Of a stretch of DNA of 12,002 bases, positions 1 to 5,967 are shown in pieces (positions within the stretch are counted from its first letter, which is position 1; every line of letters begins with the position of its first letter). Origin of the DNA: CAYMKE01 sp964390955 (GTDB lineage Bacteria; Bacteroidota; Bacteroidia; Bacteroidales; JBBRXJ01); NCBI GenBank assembly GCA_964390955.1, contig CAYMKE010000085.1:1-12002 (forward strand). Direction: 5' to 3'. Made by a program: the position numbers and the translations under genes. Below the pieces are notes generated by a model. The model had not been told where the DNA came from. It was given only the letters and a program-made list of their open reading frames with translations, and did no database searches.

Positions 1-175
1 TCGGTGGACAGGAAATTAGCCCGCACTCCCTTACTGGCCATACCGCCAAACGTTGCCGCCAATGCATGGAAAAATATTCGGTTCAATTTTATTTCAAAAT
101 GTTGACATACTAAATTTAATGCCCATAAAAAAAGCCTTTTAAAGGTTTTTTTTGTAAAATTGTCCGGTATGAAAG
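1..175. other. Unassigned left edge with a GC-rich segment
   Basis: No gene can be supported here. In the first 60 bases 36 are G or C, in sharp contrast with the AT-rich DNA that follows. On the minus strand a short frame beginning with ATG at position 41 (MASKGVRANFLST) runs off the window edge, and another beginning at 67 does the same; neither resembles a family I can name. The segment lies downstream of the 3' end of the tRNA gene, past its terminator. It could be the start of a divergent gene, an intergenic repeat, or the border of an inserted element. The window edge hides the answer. Confidence 0.4.
127..153 (-). terminator. Intrinsic terminator of the tRNA-Arg gene (probably bidirectional)
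   Basis: A run of seven A (127-133) is followed by a short G+C-containing stem (CCTT at 135-138 pairing with AAGG at 142-145) and a run of eight T (146-153). Read on the minus strand this gives A-run, hairpin, C, seven T, beginning 23 nt beyond the tRNA 3' end. The A and T tracts can extend the stem around a single bulged base. The symmetry means it could also stop transcription arriving on the plus strand. Confidence 0.65.
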
Positions 176-247
176 TGGCCTCACCAGGACTCGAACCTGG
201 ATCTAGAGTTTAGGAAACTCCTATTCTATCCCTTGAACTATGAGGCC
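176..247 (-). tRNA. tRNA-Arg (anticodon CCU)
   Basis: The minus strand folds into a complete 72-nt cloverleaf. The acceptor stem GGCCTCA pairs with TGAGGCC, with discriminator base A at 176. The D-stem is GTTC/GAAT. The anticodon stem GGAGT/ACTCT encloses the loop TTCCTAA, giving anticodon CCT, which reads the arginine codon AGG. A 4-nt variable region is followed by the T-arm CCAGG/CCTGG with loop TTCGAGT. The 3' CCA is not encoded, since the next bases read CTT, so it must be added after transcription. A TAnnTTTG box lies 29 bases upstream of the mature 5' end and an intrinsic terminator lies downstream, so this is a free-standing single-tRNA transcription unit. Confidence 0.96.
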
Positions 248-276
248 GGTTAAAATATGGTACCAGCGGGCAGGTG

Positions 277-284
277 CAAATTTA
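277..284 (-). promoter_or_regulatory. -7 box (TAAATTTG) of the tRNA-Arg promoter
   Basis: On the minus strand these bases read TAAATTTG, a full match to the Bacteroidota -7 consensus TAnnTTTG. The box lies 29 bases upstream of the tRNA 5' end. At the expected distance upstream (about 304-307) the minus strand reads TTTT, a three-of-four match to the -33 element TTTG. The fit is by pattern and position only. Confidence 0.5.
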
Positions 285-308
285 TTTAAAAGAAATTGAA
301 ATAAAAAA

Positions 309-340
309 TTTTCGTTTTTCTATAAACAAAGTTATTTTTG
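309..340 (+). promoter_or_regulatory. Promoter of the CvpA-family/tyrS operon
   Basis: TATTTTTG at 333-340 matches the Bacteroidota -7 consensus TAnnTTTG. A T-rich stretch at 309-314 (TTTTCG) sits at the right distance for a weak -33 element. The box ends 28 bases before the ATG at 369. The core is almost identical to the promoter at 2248-2255. Confidence 0.5.
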
Positions 341-368
341 CCGTTAAAACTTTTATATCTGTTTTTTT

Positions 369-950
369 ATGATTTTTGATATGGCCATTGCTGTAGTCCT
401 TTTATGGGGGGCTTATAAGGGATTTTCTAAAGGGTTTGTTATTCAGGTTGCTTCGTTTGCGGCACTTATTCTTGGAATATGGGGAGCTTATCATTTTTCA
501 GCTTATACAGCAAATGTTATTTTTAAAAATTCTGATAATCAATACATTCCCATCATATCTTTTGCAATAACATTTGTTGCCATCATTATTCTGATTCATT
601 TACTGGCAAGACTCTTGACAAAAGTGATCAAAAGCATTTCCATGAATATATTCAACCGCCTGATCGGTGGAGTGTTTGGAATTGCTTTATATGCTTTTAT
701 CATAAGCGTACTGCTGATTATTGTGAACAGAGTAGATCAGGAATTTTCTTTTCTGCCTGAGGAAGAAATCAATAAATCTGTTCTTTATACCCCTTTATCT
801 CAATTTGCTCCAAACATATTTCCATATTTGAGATTTTATGAATTACGAGATTCGCTCGAGAAAAAAAAAGAACTGAGGGAAAAAGAATTGAGGGAAAAAG
901 AAAAACAGGAAGAGAACCATGAACAGAATCATCAAAAAATGAACACATAA
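369..950 (+). CDS. CvpA family inner-membrane protein
   Basis: A 193-residue membrane protein of the CvpA (colicin V production) family. Hydrophobic segments lie at about residues 5-15, 26-42, 61-82 and 102-120. The family signs are an early GxxxGFxxG stretch (GAYKGFSKGF, residues 14-23) and NRLIGGVFG (residues 96-104) before the last membrane helix. In other bacteria CvpA proteins affect colicin V export and envelope stress resistance, but their molecular activity is not settled. Residues 161-193 form a highly charged Lys/Glu tail that is probably a cytoplasmic helix; it includes a tandem ELREK duplication. The ATG at 369 follows a TAnnTTTG promoter; ATG at 381 (residue 5) is a possible alternative. 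The stop lies 10 nt before tyrS, so the two are probably co-transcribed. Family assignment is confident, precise role unknown. Confidence 0.85.
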   Translation: MIFDMAIAVVLLWGAYKGFSKGFVIQVASFAALILGIWGAYHFSAYTANVIFKNSDNQYIPIISFAITFVAIIILIHLLARLLTKVIKSISMNIFNRLIGGVFGIALYAFIISVLLIIVNRVDQEFSFLPEEEINKSVLYTPLSQFAPNIFPYLRFYELRDSLEKKKELREKELREKEKQEENHEQNHQKMNT

Positions 951-960
951 GAGAAAACAT

Positions 961-2241
961 ATGAACAAATTAATTGAAGAATTACAGTGGCGGGGGCTAT
1001 TATATGATTATGTTGAGGGCCTTGATGAAGTGCTGGATAAAGAACATGTAACATTTTACCTGGGCATTGACCCCACGGCTGGTTCATTGCATATTGGAAA
1101 CCTGGCATCCATTATGCTTTTGAGGCATTTACAGGTAGCCGGGCACAAACCTGTATTGCTTTTGGGCGGCGCTACCGGTATGATAGGAGATCCGTCCGGT
1201 AAATCCAAAGAACGTAATCTGATGACACTTGAGGATATTCGCAATAATGGGTTGAAAATTAAAGAACAGCTTAACAGTATTATGCATTTTGATGAAGGAG
1301 AAAATGCTGGTGAATTAGTGAATAATTACGATTGGATGAAAGATTTTAGTTTCATAGATTTCATCCGTGACATTGGAAAGCATATAACCATAAATTATAT
1401 GATGGCCAAAGACTCTGTTAAGTCAAGGCTTGAAACCGGATTGTCATTTACTGAATTTTCATACCAAATGGTACAGGGCTATGATTTTTATCACTTATTT
1501 ACTTCCAAAAATTGTAAACTTCAGGTAGGAGGAGCTGATCAATGGGGAAATATTTTAACAGGTACTGAATTGATCCGAAGGAAAGAAGGCAAGTCGGCCT
1601 ATGGACTCACGTGCCCGCTAATTACCCGTGCCGATGGAGGGAAGTTTGGCAAGACAGAAGAAGGCAATGTTTGGTTGGATTCCGGGATGACATCCCCGTA
1701 TAAATTTTATCAATTTTGGATTAATGTTTCCGATGTTGATGCTGAAAAGTATATTAAAGTTTTCACACTGCTTTCGCGAAAAAAAATTGAAGAAATCATC
1801 AGTGAACACAACCAGTCTCCACATCAACGATTATTGCAATCGGTGCTGGCCAGGGAAGTCACAACAATGGTGCATTCGGAAGAAGATTATACAGCAGCAT
1901 TAGAGGCATCAAAAATATTATTCGGAAAAGGAACATTAGAGTCATTAGAAAAATTAGACGAACAAGTATTCCTGGATATATTTGAAGGAGTACCCCGGTT
2001 TGAATTAGACAGGAAGCAATTATCACAAGGCATTCCCTTATTGGAGTTATTGACTGAACACTGCAGGGTATTTGCTTCAAAGGGTGAGTTGAAGCGTTTG
2101 ACCAAGGATAACGGACTCCAGATAAATAAACAACGGATGAATGACCCGTTTATAAATTTAACCACTGATATGCTAATTAATAATAAATATATGTTGATAC
2201 AAAAAGGGAAAAAAAATTATTTTTTGATAAAAATCAAATAA
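961..2241 (+). CDS. tyrS: Tyrosyl-tRNA synthetase
   Basis: A 426-residue class I synthetase that activates tyrosine with ATP and charges tRNA-Tyr in the cytoplasm. The Rossmann catalytic core starts at about residue 30: YLGIDPTAGSLHIGN carries Tyr33 and Asp37 of the tyrosine pocket and the HIGH motif as HIGN (residues 44-47). YQMVQGYDF at about residue 168 and GGADQWGN are conserved active-site stretches. The KMSKS loop appears as KFGKT (residues 228-232), the usual bacterial TyrRS form. The alpha-helical anticodon-binding region follows, and roughly residues 350-426 match the S4-like C-terminal domain that contacts the tRNA. The length is typical of bacterial TyrRS and nothing is missing. 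It is the second gene after the CvpA-family gene, 10 nt downstream, with no promoter between them. Confidence 0.98.
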   Translation: MNKLIEELQWRGLLYDYVEGLDEVLDKEHVTFYLGIDPTAGSLHIGNLASIMLLRHLQVAGHKPVLLLGGATGMIGDPSGKSKERNLMTLEDIRNNGLKIKEQLNSIMHFDEGENAGELVNNYDWMKDFSFIDFIRDIGKHITINYMMAKDSVKSRLETGLSFTEFSYQMVQGYDFYHLFTSKNCKLQVGGADQWGNILTGTELIRRKEGKSAYGLTCPLITRADGGKFGKTEEGNVWLDSGMTSPYKFYQFWINVSDVDAEKYIKVFTLLSRKKIEEIISEHNQSPHQRLLQSVLAREVTTMVHSEEDYTAALEASKILFGKGTLESLEKLDEQVFLDIFEGVPRFELDRKQLSQGIPLLELLTEHCRVFASKGELKRLTKDNGLQINKQRMNDPFINLTTDMLINNKYMLIQKGKKNYFLIKIK

Positions 2242-2255
2242 AAAAGTTATTTTTG
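2223..2255 (+). promoter_or_regulatory. Promoter of the Wzz/carboxylase/ligase block
   Basis: TTTG at 2223-2226 (-33 element) and TATTTTTG at 2248-2255 (-7 element, TAnnTTTG) are separated by 21 bases, close to the Bacteroidota promoter layout. The -33 element lies inside the last codons of tyrS. The predicted transcript would have a leader of about 75 nt before the GTG at 2337. The four genes downstream have gaps of 20-36 nt and no equally good promoter between them, so this probably drives the whole block. Confidence 0.6.
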
Positions 2256-2336
2256 ACGTTTTGTTATGATACTTATAAAACTATTAATTATACAAACTTA
2301 GTCAGTTTTTCAACTGGATAAAAATTTTAAAATATC

Positions 2337-3359
2337 GTGATAAATAAAAACAATAATCATTCTTACGATTCAATGGACATAGTACAATTTATTTACAGAA
2401 GATGGAAAATGTTTTTGATTGTAGTGATAATTGCAGGTATTGCATCCTCTATTGTCTCAATGTCTATCACGCCGAAATATAAATCCAGTGTCATACTGTT
2501 TCCTGCTTCCTCTTCGTCTGTATCAAAATCTCTTTTGAGCAGGAATATAAGTAGTAAAAGCGATGTACTGAATTTCGGAGAAGATGAAGAAGCTGAACGT
2601 CTGTTACAGGTGTTAAATTCATCAAGGTTAATGAATATAATAAACAGTCGTTTCAATTTAATCCAACATTATAATATTGACACATTGGAGTCAAAATATC
2701 CCAAAACAAGATTTGTCAAGATATTCAAAGATAATTTTACATTTAAACGGACAAAATACATGGCCATAGAAATTAATGTTATGGATGAAGACCCGGAAAT
2801 GGCTGCAAAAATGGCAAATTATACAGCAGAAGTTTTAGATTCAATAATGAATTTTATGCATCAAAAAAGGGCAGAAAAGGCGTTTAATATTGTTAAAAAC
2901 GAATATTTTTCATTGAAAAATGATATTCATCAAATGGAAGATACTCTTACTATGCTCAGAAAATATGGTGTTTATGAGTATGAAAAACAAGCTGAAGTAT
3001 ATAGTGCCGCATATGCTGATGCCATTGCAAATAATAATAATAAGGCAGCCGGCATACTGGAAAGAAAACTAAATAAGCTGGGTAAATACGGTGGTGATTT
3101 TTTTGCGATTACACAATTTTTAGAATTTGAAAAAGAAAAACTTAGCGATTTAAAAGCCAGATATAAAGAAGCAAAAGTAGAAGCAAAGAGATACATCTCT
3201 TATGTATTTATAGTGGATCAGGCTGATGTGGCTGAAAAGAAAAGTTATCCGATACGGTGGTTAATTGTAGTTATTACAGTGATTTCTTCTGTTATTGGAG
3301 CGCTTGTTTTTATGCTTATTTTTAACAGAATAAGGGATTTTCTTAAAAAAAGCAAATAA
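2337..3359 (+). CDS. Wzz-like polysaccharide chain-length determinant protein (copy 1)
   Basis: A 340-residue protein with the polysaccharide co-polymerase layout. There is a short cytoplasmic N-terminus, a first membrane helix at about 25-43, a long periplasmic part rich in charged helices (about 44-305), and a second membrane helix at about 308-329. The stretch ITPKYKSSVILFPA after helix 1 is characteristic of the Wzz N-terminal domain. There is no C-terminal kinase domain (Walker motifs absent), so this is the Wzz type, not a Wzc-type tyrosine autokinase. The family regulates the length of O-antigen or capsule chains made by a Wzy polymerase. A Ser-rich insertion (about residues 58-78) is absent from the paralogue at 4985-5947. 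The frame starts with GTG at 2337; an ATG at 2373 (residue 13) is a possible alternative. It is the first gene of the block. Confidence 0.85.
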   Translation: MINKNNNHSYDSMDIVQFIYRRWKMFLIVVIIAGIASSIVSMSITPKYKSSVILFPASSSSVSKSLLSRNISSKSDVLNFGEDEEAERLLQVLNSSRLMNIINSRFNLIQHYNIDTLESKYPKTRFVKIFKDNFTFKRTKYMAIEINVMDEDPEMAAKMANYTAEVLDSIMNFMHQKRAEKAFNIVKNEYFSLKNDIHQMEDTLTMLRKYGVYEYEKQAEVYSAAYADAIANNNNKAAGILERKLNKLGKYGGDFFAITQFLEFEKEKLSDLKARYKEAKVEAKRYISYVFIVDQADVAEKKSYPIRWLIVVITVISSVIGALVFMLIFNRIRDFLKKSK

Positions 3360-3394
3360 TGGGATGGAGAATTAATAACCCTAAATGAAAATAT

Positions 3395-4948
3395 ATGGAT
3401 ATAAACGGCAAATTATTTAGGAGATATTTAGACCGCAAGGAAAAGCATAGCGAGCAGTATCAGAATAAAGATAACATCAGGAAACAGCACTCAAAAGGCA
3501 AATTAACAGCCTGGGAGCGAATCAATTTATTATTTGATAAAGACAGTTTTGAAGAAATCGGTGCATTTGTTACACCTTCAAAAGCTAGTTATGGCACTAT
3601 AAAAGAAGCATATGGTGATGGTGTGATAACTGGTTTTGGAAAGGTAAATGGACGATTGATTTTTGCTTATGCCCAGGATTTTACAGTTATGGGAGGGTCT
3701 CTTGGTTCTGCTCATGCAAGGAAAATACAGGAAATCCAGGACAAAGCACTGAAAATGGGAGCTCCTATTATTGGATTAATTGATTCCGGGGGTGCAAGAA
3801 TACAGGAAGGGATCAGTAGTTTATCGGGATATGCAGGAATTTTTCATCGAAATGTTCAGGCATCCGGTGTTATACCTCAAATATCTGTCATCTTAGGACC
3901 TGCTGCAGGTGGTGCAGTCTATTCACCGGCACTTACCGATTTTGTATTTATGACGGCCAAAACGAGTTATATGTTCGTTACCGGGCCTAATGTTGTAAAA
4001 GAAGTACTTAACGAAGATGTGAGTTATGAAGATCTGGGAGGAAGTGAAGTACATGCAGCCAAAAGTGGTGTGGCACATTTTAGTTACGAAGATGAAGAAA
4101 ATTTAATACTTGGACTAAAAAAGCTTTTAGCACTCCTTCCTTCTAATAATATGGAAAATCCTCCATATGTTGAAACAAAGGATTCTACCAGACGGATTGA
4201 AAAACGATTAAGGAATGTAGTTCCTGATGATCCGAATAAACCCTATGACATCAAAGATGTCATTCAATTATTGGTAGACAATGGTAATTTTTTTGAGATT
4301 CATGAAAATTATGCACCAAGTGTAGTTGTTGGTTTTGCCAGATTAAATGGAAGAACAATAGGTATCGTATCAAACCAGCCAAAAGTGTTAGCCGGAACCC
4401 TTGATATTGATTCTTCAATGAAGGCAGCACGGTTTGTAAGAACGTGCGATTCTTTTAATATACCATTACTTGTATTAGAAGATGTGCCCGGGTTTTTGCC
4501 CGGAATAAACCAGGAACACGGGGGAATTATTAAGCACGGGGCAAAATTGATATATGCATTCAGCGATGCAACAGTTCCCAAAATTACTGTTATCTTAAGA
4601 AAATCATATGGGGGCGCGTATTGTGTGATGAACAGCAAAAATCTTGGTGGAGACTTTAATTTTGCATGGCCAACAGCAGAAATTGCCGTGATGGGGCCGG
4701 AAGGAGCTGTGTCTATCCTGAACAGAAAAGAATTGGCGGCAGCCGAAGATCCAAAAAAAATTAAAAAAGAACTTACATTAAAATACAGAAATGAGGTGGC
4801 GACACCTTATATTGCTGACGAAAAAGGATTTATTGATGAAGTCATTGACCCGGCCGATACACGTGTTAAATTGATTAAATCTTATGATGCATTGGCAAAT
4901 AAACATCTGAATACACCACAACGAAAACATGGAAATATTCCACTGTAA
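3395..4948 (+). CDS. Acyl-CoA carboxylase beta subunit (carboxyltransferase, propionyl-CoA carboxylase type)
   Basis: A 517-residue biotin-dependent carboxyltransferase of the PccB/MmdA family. It moves a carboxyl group from carboxybiotin to an acyl-CoA, or the reverse in decarboxylases. Two crotonase-like halves are complete: the N half has GGSLGSAHARK (100-110), DSGGARIQEG (130-139) and GPAAGGAVY (168-176); the C half has EDVPGFLPG (362-370), SYGGAY (404-409) and AWPTAEIAVMGPEGA (424-438). The Gly-Gly pairs at 172-173 and 406-407 fit the two oxyanion holes. Residue 410, next to the second pair, is Cys (GGAYCVM); homologues that prefer propionyl-CoA usually carry Asp here, so the substrate is uncertain. 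No biotin carboxylase or biotin carrier is encoded in the window, so the partners must lie elsewhere. The gene sits between two Wzz-like genes with 35-36 nt gaps, which is unexpected for a soluble metabolic enzyme. Confidence 0.93.
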   Translation: MDINGKLFRRYLDRKEKHSEQYQNKDNIRKQHSKGKLTAWERINLLFDKDSFEEIGAFVTPSKASYGTIKEAYGDGVITGFGKVNGRLIFAYAQDFTVMGGSLGSAHARKIQEIQDKALKMGAPIIGLIDSGGARIQEGISSLSGYAGIFHRNVQASGVIPQISVILGPAAGGAVYSPALTDFVFMTAKTSYMFVTGPNVVKEVLNEDVSYEDLGGSEVHAAKSGVAHFSYEDEENLILGLKKLLALLPSNNMENPPYVETKDSTRRIEKRLRNVVPDDPNKPYDIKDVIQLLVDNGNFFEIHENYAPSVVVGFARLNGRTIGIVSNQPKVLAGTLDIDSSMKAARFVRTCDSFNIPLLVLEDVPGFLPGINQEHGGIIKHGAKLIYAFSDATVPKITVILRKSYGGAYCVMNSKNLGGDFNFAWPTAEIAVMGPEGAVSILNRKELAAAEDPKKIKKELTLKYRNEVATPYIADEKGFIDEVIDPADTRVKLIKSYDALANKHLNTPQRKHGNIPL

Positions 4949-4984
4949 TTTTCATTATAATTTAAAAAATATTATTTACAAGCA

Positions 4985-5947
4985 ATGGAAAGGCATGATA
5001 ATTACTATTTATTAAAAATAATATTAAAATGGAAATGGTATATTTTATCAGTTTCTGTTATTGCAGCAATTGGAACGTTCTGTTTTTCAGGAGAAAATTT
5101 TATTACACCTCGTTATCAGTCAGAGGCCATAGCATACCCGGCCAATCTTAAATCAAGATCTACAGAAAGCAATACTGAACAGATGTTACAGTGGCTTAAC
5201 AGTCGTGAAATAAAAGACCGGGTTATTACAAAACATGATTTGGTAAAACATTATAAAATTGATACTTCCAACCCCGGCTATTATACAGAATTACTTGATA
5301 AATATGATCAATGGATAGACATTTCAATGACAAAATACCAGGCCATAAAAGTTGCAGTGTTTGATAAAAACCCAAACATTGCATTTGATATAGTTTATAG
5401 CATTCTTCATTTGTATGATGAAAAGGTAAATAATGAATACAAAAAGAAGTATAAACGTGAAGTAGAAGTTAAAGAGAAGTTTTTTAACCGGAAAAAAAGT
5501 GAGCTTGATTTGGCATTGTCGATGCATCGGAAATTAAGCAAGAAATATGGCCTTCTTGATTATCTTGTTCAGGCAGAAGAAGTAACAAAAGGACATCTTG
5601 GGACAATTGATAATTTAAATCCTGGAAACCTCAATAAAAAAGATATTAATAAATTAAAGAAGAGTCTCGAGGAAAAGGGAGGTGATTTTATTTATTATCA
5701 TAAACGGATCTATGATTTATTAGATCAATACAACATTATTCAAAAAGAATATGAAGATATTCTACTTGAATATGAAAAAGACCTTTCTTATTATTATTTG
5801 GTTGAAAGCCCTCATAAGTCCCATGAACCATCATACCCAAACCGGTTTTTATATATGATAATAGCATTTGCAGCAACCTTTGTACTTGCATTAATTGTGA
5901 TATTTGTTATTGAACATAAAGATTTTATTAATGACCTAACATCTTAA
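4985..5947 (+). CDS. Wzz-like polysaccharide chain-length determinant protein (copy 2)
   Basis: A 320-residue protein with the same layout as the product of 2337-3359. Membrane helix 1 lies at about 18-35, a charged periplasmic part rich in probable coiled coil follows (about 145-190 and 235-270), and membrane helix 2 lies at about 287-309. It aligns with copy 1 along its length: ITPRYQSEAIAYPA against ITPKYKSSVILFPA, LVKHYKIDT against LIQHYNIDT, KYGLLDYLVQAEEV against KYGVYEYEKQAEV, and GGDF in both, with a YP motif just before helix 2. It lacks the Ser-rich insertion of copy 1 and has no kinase domain. By family it should set polysaccharide chain length in the inner membrane. The two copies have diverged widely, so they may form a mixed oligomer or serve different polymers; that is inference. 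Confidence 0.8.
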   Translation: MERHDNYYLLKIILKWKWYILSVSVIAAIGTFCFSGENFITPRYQSEAIAYPANLKSRSTESNTEQMLQWLNSREIKDRVITKHDLVKHYKIDTSNPGYYTELLDKYDQWIDISMTKYQAIKVAVFDKNPNIAFDIVYSILHLYDEKVNNEYKKKYKREVEVKEKFFNRKKSELDLALSMHRKLSKKYGLLDYLVQAEEVTKGHLGTIDNLNPGNLNKKDINKLKKSLEEKGGDFIYYHKRIYDLLDQYNIIQKEYEDILLEYEKDLSYYYLVESPHKSHEPSYPNRFLYMIIAFAATFVLALIVIFVIEHKDFINDLTS

Positions 5948-5967
5948 AATAAAAAAGATTATTTAAC

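Noticed and set aside
1..178. Long stop-free minus-strand frame running from the tRNA region to the left edge
   Set aside because: It passes through the tRNA gene's 3' end and the A/T-rich terminator and has no start codon there. Only the short part after the ATG at 41 or 67 could be coding, and it is too short to judge.
3030..3041. (AAT)4 microsatellite in the first Wzz-like gene
   Set aside because: It encodes Asn232-Asn235 in frame. Four units are expected by chance in AT-rich coding DNA, and a triplet unit would not cause phase variation by frameshift.
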